Source of the DNA: Histidinibacterium lentulum | Lineage (GTDB): Bacteria > Pseudomonadota > Alphaproteobacteria > Rhodobacterales > Rhodobacteraceae | Length of the DNA stretch: 64,000 nucleotides | Reading direction: 5' to 3' | NCBI RefSeq assembly: GCF_003789055.1 | Contig: NZ_ML119081.1 | Location: forward strand, 496,001 to 560,000 | In this document: piece by piece, positions 24,942-34,088 of the stretch | Position numbering within the stretch: the stretch's first letter is position 1 | Layout: each line of letters opens with the position of its first letter | The notes under the pieces: generated by a model | Told to the model about the DNA's origin: nothing | The model's database searches: none | Seen by the model: only the letters and a program-made list of their open reading frames with translations | Made by a program: the position numbers and the translations under genes

Positions 24942-26564
24942 TCAGGCCCTCGCCCCGTCCCGCACCAGTTTCCAGCGAATCGCATCCACCAGCGCGTTGA
25001 AGGAGGCGTCCACGATGTTGGCCGAGACCCCGACCGTCGACCACCGCCGCCCCTCGCCGTCCTCGCTGTCGAGGATGACCCGCGTGACCGCCTCGGTGCC
25101 CCCGCCGGTGATCCGGACCTTGAAGTCCACCAGCCGCCAGCCCGCGATGAAGTCCTGGTAGGGTCCCAGATCCATCGCCAGCGCCACGGCGAGCGCATTG
25201 ACGGGCCCCGCGTCCTGCTGATCGGTCGGGTTCTCGTTCTGGTAGAAGCTCGTCGTCTGCCGCGGCCCCGGCAGCGTCACCGTCACCACCGCCTCCGACA
25301 CGATGACGAGCTCCCCCTTCGCGTTCCGCCGCCGCTCCGAGATCACCCGGTAGCGCTCCACGTCGAAGAACCGCGGCATCAGGCCCAGCTCCTCGCGCGC
25401 CAGAAGCTCGAAGGAGGCCTGCGCGCTGTCATAGGCATAGCCCTGCGCCTCGCGGGCCTTGATCAGCTCGAGCAGCCGTCCCAGCGCCGGATCGCCCTTC
25501 GCCGCCTCGAGCCCCACCGCCTCCAGCCGGTGCCGCAGGTTCGACTGCCCCGCCTGGCTCGACATCGGCACGACCCGCGCGTTGCCCACCGCCGCCGGGT
25601 CCACATGCTCGTAGGTGGTCGGATCCTTCAGGATCGCGCTCGCATGAAGCCCCGCCTTGTGCGCGAAGGCCGAGGCGCCCACGTAGGGCGCCTGCTTCAT
25701 CGGCAGCCGGTTCAGGATATCGTCGAGCGTCCGGCTCACCCGGCGCAGGCCCGCCAGCGCCTCGCGGCTCACCCCGGTCTCGTAGCGGCTCGCCCAGGGC
25801 TCCTTGAGCAGCAGCGTCGGGATGAGCGAGGTCAGGTTGGCGTTGCCGCAGCGCTCGCCCAGCCCGTTGAGCGTGCCCTGCACCTGCCGCACCCCCGCCT
25901 CCACCGCCGCCAGCGTGCCCGCCACGGCGGTCTCGGTGTCGTTGTGGGTGTGGATGCCCAGGCGGTCTCCGGGGATGCCCGCCGCGATCACATCCGACAC
26001 GATCTCGCCGATCTCGGCCGGCAGCGTGCCGCCGTTGGTGTCGCAGAGCACCACCCAGCGCGCGCCCGCGTCCACCGCGGCAGCAAGGCAGGCCAGCGCA
26101 TAGGGCCGGTTCGCCTTCCAGCCGTCGAAGAAGTGCTCGGCATCGAAGAGCGCCTCCCGCCCCAGCCCCGCGAGATGCGCAAGGCTCGCCGAGATGTTCT
26201 CGAGGTTCTCCTCGAGCGTGATCCCGAGCGCCGTCTCGACATGGAAATCGTGGGTCTTGCCGACAAGGCAGACCGCGCCCGTTCCCGCGCCCACGACCTG
26301 CGCCAGCACCTCGTCATTGGCCGCCGAGCGCCCGGCGCGCTTGGTCATGCCGAAGGCCGTCATCCGGGCCCGCGTCTCGCCCACGCGCCCGAAGAATCCG
26401 CTGTCCGTCGGGTTCGCCCCGGGCCAGCCCCCCTCGATGTAATCGACCCCCAGCGCATCGAGCATCGCCGCGATCCGCAGCTTCTCCTCGACGGAAAAGT
26501 CGACGCCCTGCGTCTGCTGCCCGTCCCGCAGCGTGGTGTCGTAGAGATACAGCCGCTCGCGCAC
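24942..26564 (-). CDS. cimA: (R)-citramalate synthase
   Basis: CimA, about 540 residues, condenses pyruvate and acetyl-CoA to citramalate for isoleucine synthesis. The N-terminus after the GTG start (RERLYLYDTTLRDGQQTQG) carries the HMGL-type catalytic motif. Metal ligands appear in GIHTHNDTETAVA, NGLGERCGNANL is the second motif, and the C-terminal LeuA-type dimer/allosteric domain includes DSEDGEGRRWSTVGVSANI. The GTG follows AGGGAGG and is preferred over an ATG 28 codons upstream that overlaps cysS, because the intervening stretch is an intergenic repeat found elsewhere in the window. Confidence 0.9.
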   Translation of the reverse strand: MRERLYLYDTTLRDGQQTQGVDFSVEEKLRIAAMLDALGVDYIEGGWPGANPTDSGFFGRVGETRARMTAFGMTKRAGRSAANDEVLAQVVGAGTGAVCLVGKTHDFHVETALGITLEENLENISASLAHLAGLGREALFDAEHFFDGWKANRPYALACLAAAVDAGARWVVLCDTNGGTLPAEIGEIVSDVIAAGIPGDRLGIHTHNDTETAVAGTLAAVEAGVRQVQGTLNGLGERCGNANLTSLIPTLLLKEPWASRYETGVSREALAGLRRVSRTLDDILNRLPMKQAPYVGASAFAHKAGLHASAILKDPTTYEHVDPAAVGNARVVPMSSQAGQSNLRHRLEAVGLEAAKGDPALGRLLELIKAREAQGYAYDSAQASFELLAREELGLMPRFFDVERYRVISERRRNAKGELVIVSEAVVTVTLPGPRQTTSFYQNENPTDQQDAGPVNALAVALAMDLGPYQDFIAGWRLVDFKVRITGGGTEAVTRVILDSEDGEGRRWSTVGVSANIVDASFNALVDAIRWKLVRDGARA

Positions 26565-26575
26565 CGCCCCCTCCC

Positions 26576-26634
26576 TTTTCTGGCCTGAAGTATCCCGGGG
26601 GGAGGCCGCAGGCCGGGGGGCAGCGCCCCCCTCG
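26576..26634. repeat. Intergenic repeat between cysS and cimA
   Basis: The stretch contains TTCTGGCCTGAAGTATCCCG followed by G-rich and C-rich hairpins (GGGGGG-cagcg-CCCCCC). Its complement CGGGATACTTCAGGCC matches CGGGATATTTCAGGCC near 53.47 kb. It is a dispersed non-coding element lying in frame with an apparent N-terminal extension of CimA. Confidence 0.6.
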
Positions 26635-26644
26635 ACGGTGCCGG

Positions 26645-28114
26645 TCATCGCAACGCCTCCAGTTGTGCTATATCGAGATCACCGGTCTTCACGGCCTGTA
26701 CCGCACCCTTTACGGACCGAAGCTCCAGCCCTGCGTCCGCCGCCAACCCGCGTAACTCATCCGCACGCGCGTAATCCTTCGCTTGCCGCAAAGTCTCCCA
26801 ACGAGCCGCGATATCTCGGGCCAATGCGCCGTGATGTTCGTCGCCATCGCCAACGAACTGGACGGCACCGAAGTCTTGCTTGACGGCCCTCCAATCCCAA
26901 CCGCCGAGCTCTTCCCCCAGAAGCCCCAGCACCGCCGCCGACCCCTTCAACTCCGCGGCCTTTCCCTCACCCGCCAGCCGGTGCAATTCCGCGATCGCGC
27001 CCGGCGTGTTGAGATCATTGGCGAGCGCAGCGAGCACCGCCTCGGAGGCGAGCGAAGCGAGCCCCGGATCGGCCGCGTCAGCGGCCGAAACCCCCGCCGT
27101 CAGGGCGCGCCAGCGCCGCAAGGTGGCCTCCGCCTCCTCGCGCTTCCGATCCGTCCAGTCCATCGGCTTGCCGTAGTGGGTGCCCAGCATCACCAGCCGG
27201 ATCACCTCTCCCGGCACGCCGCGGTCCAGCAGATCCCGCACGGTGAAGAAATTGCCGAGCGATTTCGACATCTTCCGCCCCTCGACCTGGAGCATCTCGT
27301 TATGCACCCAGTAGCGGGCAAAGGACCCCCCGGGATGGGCGCAGGATGACTGCGCGCGCTCGTTCTCGTGGTGCGGGAACATCAGGTCGCCGCCGCCGCC
27401 GTGGATGTCGAAGCTCTCGCCCAGAAGCTCGTAGGACATGGCCGAGCATTCGATATGCCAGCCCGGGCGGCCCCGGCCCCAGGGGCTGTCCCAGCCGGGA
27501 GTGTCGGCGTCAGACGGCTTCCACAGGACGAAATCCATCGGGTTGCGCTTGTAGGGCGCGACCTCGACCCGAGCGCCCGCGATCATGTCCTCGACCGACC
27601 GCCCCGACAGCGCGCCGTAGTCCCGGTAGCTTTCCACCGCAAAGAGCACATGCCCCTCGGCCTCGTAGGCATGCCCGCCCGCGATCAGCCGCGCGATCAT
27701 CTCCACCATCGCACCGATCCAGTCGGTCGCGCGCGGCTCATGGGTGGGCCGCAGGCAGCCGAGCGCGCCCGGAACCTCCGGCGCGAAGCCGATGTCGCGG
27801 TGATACCAGTCCAGCGTCTCGGCGGTGATCTCGCCGATGGCGCGGCCCGTCTCGCGGGCGCGGGCGTTGATCTTGTCGTCCACGTCGGTGACGTTGCGCA
27901 CATAGGTCACATGCTCCGCCCCGTAGACATGGCGCAGCAGCCGGAACAGCACGTCGAAGACCACCGCAGGCCGCGCGTTGCCCAGATGGGCCCGGTCGTA
28001 GACCGTGGGGCCGCAGACATACATCCGCACGTTCCGGGGATCGAGCGGCACGAAGGGCTCGACCCTGCGGCTGGCGGTGTTGCGCAGGCGGATCGGGGGG
28101 GCGGCGTCGGACAT
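26645..28114 (-). CDS. cysS: Cysteinyl-tRNA synthetase
   Basis: CysS, 489 residues, charges tRNA-Cys. The class I HIGH motif appears as [11 protein letters not shown], the KMSKS motif as [15 protein letters not shown]. Zinc ligands are the early CGPTVYD cysteine, the HIECSAM histidine/cysteine pair and the HHENERAQS region. The C-terminal DALR-like helical domain is present. It is probably monocistronic or coupled to cimA, whose possible upstream ATG would overlap its stop. Confidence 0.97.
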   Translation of the reverse strand: MSDAAPPIRLRNTASRRVEPFVPLDPRNVRMYVCGPTVYDRAHLGNARPAVVFDVLFRLLRHVYGAEHVTYVRNVTDVDDKINARARETGRAIGEITAETLDWYHRDIGFAPEVPGALGCLRPTHEPRATDWIGAMVEMIARLIAGGHAYEAEGHVLFAVESYRDYGALSGRSVEDMIAGARVEVAPYKRNPMDFVLWKPSDADTPGWDSPWGRGRPGWHIECSAMSYELLGESFDIHGGGGDLMFPHHENERAQSSCAHPGGSFARYWVHNEMLQVEGRKMSKSLGNFFTVRDLLDRGVPGEVIRLVMLGTHYGKPMDWTDRKREEAEATLRRWRALTAGVSAADAADPGLASLASEAVLAALANDLNTPGAIAELHRLAGEGKAAELKGSAAVLGLLGEELGGWDWRAVKQDFGAVQFVGDGDEHHGALARDIAARWETLRQAKDYARADELRGLAADAGLELRSVKGAVQAVKTGDLDIAQLEALR

Positions 28115-28192
28115 GGGGCCTCGGGCGGTGGCTTGGCCCGCGGGCTCCGGCGATTTTCGTGAGTGCGAAAAAGAGCGGCCCGCGGACGGAGG

Positions 28193-28237
28193 TCAGCAGG
28201 GAATGATGCAGCGAATGAGGGTGCGGGGGCTCTTCAT
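28193..28237 (-). CDS. Possible 14-codon leader peptide upstream of cysS
   Basis: A tiny frame reads MKSPRTLIRCIIPC and stops, with CGGAG just before the ATG. Two of the last five codons are cysteine and the frame lies about 80 bases before cysS. Cysteine-rich leaders can sense charged tRNA-Cys, but no clear antiterminator pair is visible. Speculative. Confidence 0.2.
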   Translation of the reverse strand: MKSPRTLIRCIIPC

Positions 28238-28363
28238 GCCGCTCCGGTAGCAACAGCCGCGCCGCCTGTCCAGCCTTCCGAGCGGCCGCGCGCCACGAAC
28301 CGGCGCGGGCTGTCGTCCCGCCGCACCGAGAGAGGCCGTGGACCGCTCAGGGGCGCGAGGCGG

Positions 28364-28570
28364 TCAGAACCGGCCCATCCGCCGCATGACGCGCATCGCC
28401 TGACGTGCGTTCTTGGAGCTTTGCCTGGTCTGGCGCGCCTGGCGCGGGTCCGGTCCGGACGCCTCCTCGCCGCCATCCCGGCGGGACTGACGGCGGTTCC
28501 CTTCGCTCATCGCCGCGCGCATGCCCCGGCCGAGGAACATGCGCACCACCATCGATATGATCCGGTCCAT
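28364..28570 (-). CDS. Small basic hypothetical protein, 68 residues
   Basis: A short protein with an amphipathic, mildly hydrophobic N-terminus (MDRIISMVVRMFLGRGMRAAM) and a strongly basic, Gln/Arg-rich remainder. GGAAAGGG lies at a good distance before the ATG, which supports a real gene. Similar small proteins beginning with an MNRIINMV-like helix occur in related bacteria, from memory. It sits between scpB and cysS on the same strand. Function unknown. Confidence 0.6.
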   Translation of the reverse strand: MDRIISMVVRMFLGRGMRAAMSEGNRRQSRRDGGEEASGPDPRQARQTRQSSKNARQAMRVMRRMGRF

Positions 28571-28637
28571 GATGTCTGCCCTTTCCGCCCCGACTGCCTG
28601 GCGGGGTATCTAATCGTTTCCTGTGGCACAAAAAGGG

Positions 28638-29294
28638 CTATTCCTCGAAGAGATCGCTCTGGCCCTCCGTCCCGTCCGTCTCGTCGTCCTCGTCGCCCGT
28701 TCCGGGCACCGGGCGGCTGTCCAGCAGTCCCGCGGCGCGCAGCTCCGACAGGCCGGGCAGATCGCGCGCGGTCTCGAGGCCGAAATGGTCGAGGAAGGCC
28801 TCGGTCACGATGAAGGTCACGGGCCGGCCCGGCGTCATGCGGCGGCGGCCGAAGCGGATCCAGTCCATCTCCAGAAGCTGGTCGATGGTGCCCCGGCTGA
28901 CGCCCACGCCGCGGATCTCCTCGATCTCGGCGCGGGTGACCGGCTGGTGATAGGCGATGATCGCCAGCGTCTCGATGGCGGCGCGGCTGAGCTTGCGCGT
29001 CTCCTCCACCTCCTGGCGCATCAGGAAGCCGAGATCGGGCGCGGTGCGGATCGCCCAGGCCTCGCCCACGCGCACGACATTGACACCGCGCCCCTCGTAG
29101 CGCCGGCGCAGGTTCTCGAGCGCGGTCTTCGGCTCGCAGCCATGGGGCAGCCGCCCCACCAGTTCGCGGATCGTGACCGGGCCCGCCGTGGCGAACAGGA
29201 TCGCCTCCACCATCCGCTCCTGCTCCGCAAGCGGCGGCGCCTCGAACAGGGACGGGTCCGCGGCGGGGCCCTCACCTTCGGTCGCCCCGCTCAT
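28638..29294 (-). CDS. scpB: Segregation and condensation protein B
   Basis: ScpB, 218 residues, forms the kleisin-associated subunit of the SMC-ScpAB condensin. Two winged helices are visible: the first around ERMVEAILFATAGPVTIRELV and the second around LSRAAIETLAIIAYHQPVTRAEIEEIRG. The start overlaps the end of scpA by four bases (ATGA). The C-terminal tail is acidic (GDEDDETDGTEGQSDLFEE). Confidence 0.93.
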   Translation of the reverse strand: MSGATEGEGPAADPSLFEAPPLAEQERMVEAILFATAGPVTIRELVGRLPHGCEPKTALENLRRRYEGRGVNVVRVGEAWAIRTAPDLGFLMRQEVEETRKLSRAAIETLAIIAYHQPVTRAEIEEIRGVGVSRGTIDQLLEMDWIRFGRRRMTPGRPVTFIVTEAFLDHFGLETARDLPGLSELRAAGLLDSRPVPGTGDEDDETDGTEGQSDLFEE

Positions 29295-30085
29295 GTCCGC
29301 CGTCGCAGCTCTATGGGCGCAAAGGTGTCCGACTGACGCAGCTCCGCCCGGCCCTCCTTCACCAGCTCCAGCGAGGCGGCGAAGGTGGCGGCGGTGGCGG
29401 TGCGGCGCCGCACGGGATCGGCGGTCCAGCCCTGCGGCAGGTAGCTCCAGAGATCGACCCAGTCCCCGGCGAGGCCGATCAGCGGCCGCATCCGCTCCAG
29501 CGCCTCGTCGAGGGTCAGAAGGTTGGTGCGGTCGTAGGCATAGGGGCGGAACTCGTCCTTGGTGCGGATACGGGCATAGGCCTGCATCAGGTCCACGAGA
29601 GTGGCCGTCCAGCGCACCCGCCGCACCCGCGTGACATCCTCGGTGATGCCGCGGCCGAAGCGGTCGCGCCCCAGCTGGTCGCGCGCCATGAGCCGCGCGG
29701 CGGCGGTCCGCATCGCCTCCAGCCGCTCGAGCTGGAACGCCAGATGCGCCGCGAGGTCCTCCGCCGAGGGCCCCTCCTCCTCGGGGTCGGGCGGCAGCAG
29801 CAGGCGCGATTTCAGGAAGGCGAGCCAGGCCGCCATCACGAGGTAATCCGCCGCGAGTTCGATCCGCAGCGTCCGGGCCTCCTCCACGAAGGCGAGGTAT
29901 TGCTGTGCCAGCGCCAGAACCGAGATCTGCCTCAGGTCCACCTTCTGCGCGCGGCTGAGCGTCAGAAGCACGTCGAGCGGCCCCTCGTAGCCGCCCACAT
30001 CCACGATCAGCGCCTCGGCGGCCAGCCGCGCGGCGACGGCGTCGGGATCGGGGCCCGCAGGGCGAAGGGGAGGAACGTCGCTCAT
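29291..30085 (-). CDS. scpA: Segregation and condensation protein A
   Basis: ScpA, 264 residues, is the kleisin that bridges SMC heads. The N-terminal EGPLDVLLTLSRAQKVDLRQISVLALAQQYL helix and the central LAADYLVMAAWLAFLKSRLLLP are diagnostic. The C-terminal winged helix covers the last 70 residues. It lies seven bases after nagZ and overlaps scpB, giving one operon with nagZ and the SPOR gene. Confidence 0.94.
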   Translation of the reverse strand: MSDVPPLRPAGPDPDAVAARLAAEALIVDVGGYEGPLDVLLTLSRAQKVDLRQISVLALAQQYLAFVEEARTLRIELAADYLVMAAWLAFLKSRLLLPPDPEEEGPSAEDLAAHLAFQLERLEAMRTAAARLMARDQLGRDRFGRGITEDVTRVRRVRWTATLVDLMQAYARIRTKDEFRPYAYDRTNLLTLDEALERMRPLIGLAGDWVDLWSYLPQGWTADPVRRRTATAATFAASLELVKEGRAELRQSDTFAPIELRRRT

Positions 30086-30092
30086 CGGCGCC

Positions 30093-31082
30093 TCAGGTCA
30101 GCAGCGTCCGAAATTCCGCCTCCAGCGCCGGGATGTCAACGGGAACGGGCGCCTTGCGCTTCGACAGGGCGGCATCCGCGCGGGCGTTCCCGGCCCCGTC
30201 CATCAGCCGGCAGGCGGAGGCCACGGCCTGCATCTCCGCGAGGTCGCCGCTGCAATGCAGGACGATGTCGCAGCCCGCCTCGAGGCTTGCCGCCGCGCGA
30301 TCGGCGACGGGACCCGACAGCGCGTTCATGCCCACGTCGTCGGTGAAAAGAAGGCCGCTGAACCCGATTTCCTCGCGGATCAGCCGGATCATCCGCTCCG
30401 AGGTCGTCGCGGGATGGACGGGGTCGATGTCCGCAAAGACGATATGGGCGGTCATGCCGATGGGCAGGTCGCGCAGCGCACGGAACGGCGCGAAGTCCCG
30501 GGCGGCCAAGTTCTCGGCGGAAACAGAGACGCGCGGCAGGTCCAGGTGGCTGTCCACCGAGGCCCGGCCATAGCCCGGGATATGCTTCAGCGCCGGCAGG
30601 ACGCCGCCCGCCAGCAGCGCCTCGGCACAGGTGCGCGCAGCCTCGACCACGGTAGCGATCTCGCCGCCGTAGACGCGGTTGCGCAGCACGGGATGCGTGT
30701 GTTCCTCGAGAAGGTCGGCGACGGGCGCGCAGTTGACGTCGATCCCCGCGTCGTGAAGCTCGGCGGCGATCAGGCGGTTCCTGATCCACATGGCGCGCAT
30801 CGGGTCCTTCGCCCGCGCCATCTGGTCCAGCGCAGGCAGGTATTCGCGCCAGTGCGGGGCGCGCATCCGCTGCACGCGCCCGCCCTCCTGGTCGATCATG
30901 ACCGGAGCTTCCCATCCCACGGTGTCGCGCAGCTCGGCGGTCAGGGCACGCAGCTGGCCCGGCGCCTCGATGTTGCGGGCGAAGAGGATGAAGGCGAACG
31001 GGTCCGCACGGGCAAAGAACTGCCGCTCCGCCGACGTCAGGCGGAGACCTTCGCAGCCGAAGGCGACCGCCCGCCGGGGCAT
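30093..31082 (-). CDS. nagZ: Beta-N-acetylhexosaminidase (family GH3)
   Basis: NagZ, 329 residues, removes GlcNAc from anhydromuropeptides during peptidoglycan recycling in the cytoplasm. The start MPRRAVAFGC is chosen because it directly follows the stop of the SPOR gene (TGAGATG). Motifs include MIDQEGGRVQRM, the GH3 signature KHIPGYGRASVDSHLDLP with the catalytic Asp-His dyad loop, and the nucleophile in LLFTDDVGMNAL. A longer frame upstream would overlap the SPOR gene. Confidence 0.93.
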   Translation of the reverse strand: MPRRAVAFGCEGLRLTSAERQFFARADPFAFILFARNIEAPGQLRALTAELRDTVGWEAPVMIDQEGGRVQRMRAPHWREYLPALDQMARAKDPMRAMWIRNRLIAAELHDAGIDVNCAPVADLLEEHTHPVLRNRVYGGEIATVVEAARTCAEALLAGGVLPALKHIPGYGRASVDSHLDLPRVSVSAENLAARDFAPFRALRDLPIGMTAHIVFADIDPVHPATTSERMIRLIREEIGFSGLLFTDDVGMNALSGPVADRAAASLEAGCDIVLHCSGDLAEMQAVASACRLMDGAGNARADAALSKRKAPVPVDIPALEAEFRTLLT

Positions 31083-31083
31083 C

Positions 31084-32100
31084 TCAGCGCACCGACACCG
31101 GGATGCAGACCGCATCCTCGGCCACGAGGGCGGCACAGAAGCGCCGCGCGTCGGCGAGATCGTCGAAGCCTCCCGCCCTCAGTCGCCAGAAGGTCCGTCC
31201 GCCGGTCTCCGCCTCCTGGACGATCCGCGGCCGGCCGGCCATCAGCGCACCGAAACGGCCCGCCAGAGCCGCCCATTCCGCCGCCGCCACCGCTTCGCTG
31301 TCGTAGGCGCCGAGCTGCACCAGCGCCGTGCCCGGAGCGATGGACTGCGGGTCGAGCGTCGGGGGGACGGCGGCGGTCTCCGCGGCGATGGGCTCGATCG
31401 ACGAGAGCCGCATCGGCCGCGATTGCGGCCGCAGCGAGCGCGCGACGCCGGGCACCGAGGCGGGGATCACCTCCGCGCCGCCCAGGGACAGGTTCTCGCG
31501 GACGGGCGTGCCGTCGATGGACAGGATGACGTCAGGCACGTCCTCGGCATTGCGCCGCGACATGGGGGTCAGACCTGCGGCGATCTGGTCCGCAAGGGCA
31601 AGGATATCCTCCTGACTCAGCGGCGCATCCGGATCGGCCGCCGCGGGGTCTTCGAGGGCCGCGAGGTCCTCGACCGGCGCGTCGGCCGCGGTAGCCGCGG
31701 CGATCATGCCGGAGACGGCAGACACCGCCTCGTCCGCGTCGGCTGCGTCGTCGGTCGCGGGCGCCACGGCCAGGTCCTCGGCCGCGAGGTCTACCGCCAC
31801 GGGCGCAAGCATCAGCCGATCCTCTGGCGGGGCGGCCCCGCCTTCGGCCGCGACGGCGTTGACCGCGAGACCGCGATGCGCGGCAAGCTCGCCTCCAGGC
31901 TCGTCGGGGGCGATCCGCATCGGTCCCTCCATCGCCCGCACCACGGGCACGCCCGACACATCGCGCAACACGAGATTGTAGCCCCAGACGCCGATGCCGG
32001 CGATAAGGGTCAGCGACAGGGCCGCTCCGACCATGTTCACGAGTGATCCGGCGGAAACGCCCGAGCCGGAGGCCTCGGCCTCATAGGTATAGTCTGCCAT
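31084..32100 (-). CDS. SPOR-domain inner-membrane protein
   Basis: A 338-residue protein with a short cytoplasmic N-terminus, one membrane helix (about residues 22-45, LVNMVGAALSLTLIAGIGVWGY), a long acidic Ala-rich linker and a C-terminal SPOR domain (about 258-335: ALVQLGAYDSEAVAAAEWAALAG, TFWRLRAGGFDDLADARRFC). SPOR domains bind denuded septal peptidoglycan. It sits between argS and nagZ, a frequent arrangement in the Rhodobacterales, and links this operon to cell division and wall recycling. Confidence 0.88.
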   Translation of the reverse strand: MADYTYEAEASGSGVSAGSLVNMVGAALSLTLIAGIGVWGYNLVLRDVSGVPVVRAMEGPMRIAPDEPGGELAAHRGLAVNAVAAEGGAAPPEDRLMLAPVAVDLAAEDLAVAPATDDAADADEAVSAVSGMIAAATAADAPVEDLAALEDPAAADPDAPLSQEDILALADQIAAGLTPMSRRNAEDVPDVILSIDGTPVRENLSLGGAEVIPASVPGVARSLRPQSRPMRLSSIEPIAAETAAVPPTLDPQSIAPGTALVQLGAYDSEAVAAAEWAALAGRFGALMAGRPRIVQEAETGGRTFWRLRAGGFDDLADARRFCAALVAEDAVCIPVSVR

Positions 32101-32217
32101 GTCTGCCTCTTTGCCCCGGCGGCTGGATCCGCCGGTGATCTTCGGGTCCTGCTCGACCCCAGAGGCATTCTGCGCGGCTTGGTCGTCTGCTCACAGAGGG
32201 GAGCGTGGTGACGCTGA

Positions 32218-33957
32218 CTACCGCATCTCGTCCACCGGGGTCACTCCAAGGATACCAAGCCCGTGGGAAATAACAATCGCCGTGGCCGCCGGCAGCGCAA
32301 TTTTCGCCTGTGTTGCCGCAGAATCACCCTCCTGGAGGAAGCGCAGGGCCGGCTCGTCGTTGCCCCGGTTCCAGAGCCCGTGCAGCTCGGAGGCCAGCTC
32401 GTAGAGGTAGAAGGCAACGCGATGGGGCTCATGGAGGCGTGCGGCGATCTCCACCAGCCGCGGCCATTCGCCGATCTTCCGCGCCAGCGCCAGCTCCTCT
32501 TCCGCGAGCGGCACGGGACCCTGCCCCGCCAGCGTCTCCGCATCGGTGTCGCAGCCCATGGCGGCGGCCTTGCGCAGCACCGACTTCACCCGGGCATGGG
32601 CGTACTGCACGTAGAAGACCGGGTTGTCCTTCGACTGCTCGGTGACCTTGTCGAAATCGAAATCGAGCGGCGCGTCGTTCTTGCGGGTAAGCATGTGGAA
32701 CCGCATCACGTCGGGCCCGACCAGCTCCACCATGTCGGCCATGGTCACGAAGGTGCCCGCGCGCTTCGACATCTTGAAGGGCTCGCCGTTCTTCCACAGC
32801 TTCACCAGCTGGATCAGCTTGACATCGAGCGGCACAGCGCCGTCCGAGAGCGCCGCCACTGCCGCCTTCATCCGCTTGACATAGCCGCCGTGGTCCGCCC
32901 CCAGCACATCGATCAGCTGGTCGTAGCCGCGCTCGATCTTGTCGAAATGATAGGCAATGTCGGGGGCGAAGTAGGTCCATGCGCCGTCCGATTTCATGAT
33001 CGGGCGGTCCACGTCGTCGCCATGGGCGGTGGACCGGAAGAGCGTCTGCTCCCGCGGCTCCCAGTCGTCCGGCACGCGGCCCTTGGGCGGCTCCAGCACG
33101 CCGCGGTAGATCAGCCCCTTGTCCCGGAGCCGCTCGATTGCCGCCTCGATCCGGCCCGTGCCGTACAGGCTCTTCTCGGAGAAGTAGCGGTCCATGGTCA
33201 CCCCGACCGCCGCGAGATCGGTCTTGATCCCCTCGAGCATCGCCTGGGTGGCGAAGGCGCGCACCTCGTCGAGCCACACCTCCTCGGGCTGGCCCACGAA
33301 GGCATCGCCGTGGAGCGCCTTCAGCTCCTCGCCCACGTCGATCAGGTAGTCGCCCGGATAGGTGCCCTCGGCGAACTCCACCGCCTCGCCATGGGCCTCG
33401 AGGTAGCGCAGGTAGACCGACCGCGCGAGGGTATCGACCTGGGCGCCGCCGTCGTTGATGTAGTATTCGCGCGTCACCTCGTAGCCCGCGTAGTCGAGCA
33501 GAGAGGCCAGCGCATCGCCCACCGCCACATGGCGGGCATGGGCGACATGGAGAGGCCCGGTGGGGTTGGCGGAGACGAATTCGACGTTGACCCGCTGGCC
33601 CGCGCCCATGTCCGACCGGCCATAGGCGGGATTCGCCAGCGCCTCGTGCACGAGGCCGCCCCAGGCCGACGGCTCCAGCCTCAGGTTCAGGAATCCGGGC
33701 CCTGCCACCTCGGCCGAGGCGATGCGCGCGTCCTCGCCCAGCCGCGCCGCCAGCCCCTCGGCGATGTCGCGCGGCTTCAGCCCGGCGGGCTTGGCGAGGA
33801 CCATGGCGGCATTCGTCGCCATGTCGCCATGCCCCGCGTCGCGCGGCGGCTCCACCGTGACAGCGGCGGTATCGAGGCCTCCCGGCAGACCGCCCGCCGC
33901 GACCATGGCTCCGAGGCAGTCCAGCACCAGCTCGCGGATATCGGTGAAGAGGTTCAT
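32218..33957 (-). CDS. argS: Arginyl-tRNA synthetase
   Basis: ArgS, 579 residues, charges tRNA-Arg. An N-terminal additional domain binds the tRNA D loop, the HIGH motif reads [19 protein letters not shown], and the KMSKS equivalent is [13 protein letters not shown]. The C-terminal DALR anticodon-binding domain includes [15 protein letters not shown]. It heads the block argS, SPOR, nagZ, scpA, scpB, with about 117 bases before the SPOR gene. Confidence 0.96.
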   Translation of the reverse strand: MNLFTDIRELVLDCLGAMVAAGGLPGGLDTAAVTVEPPRDAGHGDMATNAAMVLAKPAGLKPRDIAEGLAARLGEDARIASAEVAGPGFLNLRLEPSAWGGLVHEALANPAYGRSDMGAGQRVNVEFVSANPTGPLHVAHARHVAVGDALASLLDYAGYEVTREYYINDGGAQVDTLARSVYLRYLEAHGEAVEFAEGTYPGDYLIDVGEELKALHGDAFVGQPEEVWLDEVRAFATQAMLEGIKTDLAAVGVTMDRYFSEKSLYGTGRIEAAIERLRDKGLIYRGVLEPPKGRVPDDWEPREQTLFRSTAHGDDVDRPIMKSDGAWTYFAPDIAYHFDKIERGYDQLIDVLGADHGGYVKRMKAAVAALSDGAVPLDVKLIQLVKLWKNGEPFKMSKRAGTFVTMADMVELVGPDVMRFHMLTRKNDAPLDFDFDKVTEQSKDNPVFYVQYAHARVKSVLRKAAAMGCDTDAETLAGQGPVPLAEEELALARKIGEWPRLVEIAARLHEPHRVAFYLYELASELHGLWNRGNDEPALRFLQEGDSAATQAKIALPAATAIVISHGLGILGVTPVDEMR

Positions 33958-34088
33958 CGCGGCGCATCTCCTGACGTTCGCCGCCTCCTACCGGCGCCGG
34001 AGATGGAGTGCAACGCAGGCCGCTCGTGCTTGCCTCGCGCGACGCGGCCCGGCTAGGACGGAGGGGAAGGTTCGGCGGAGGAAAGGCG

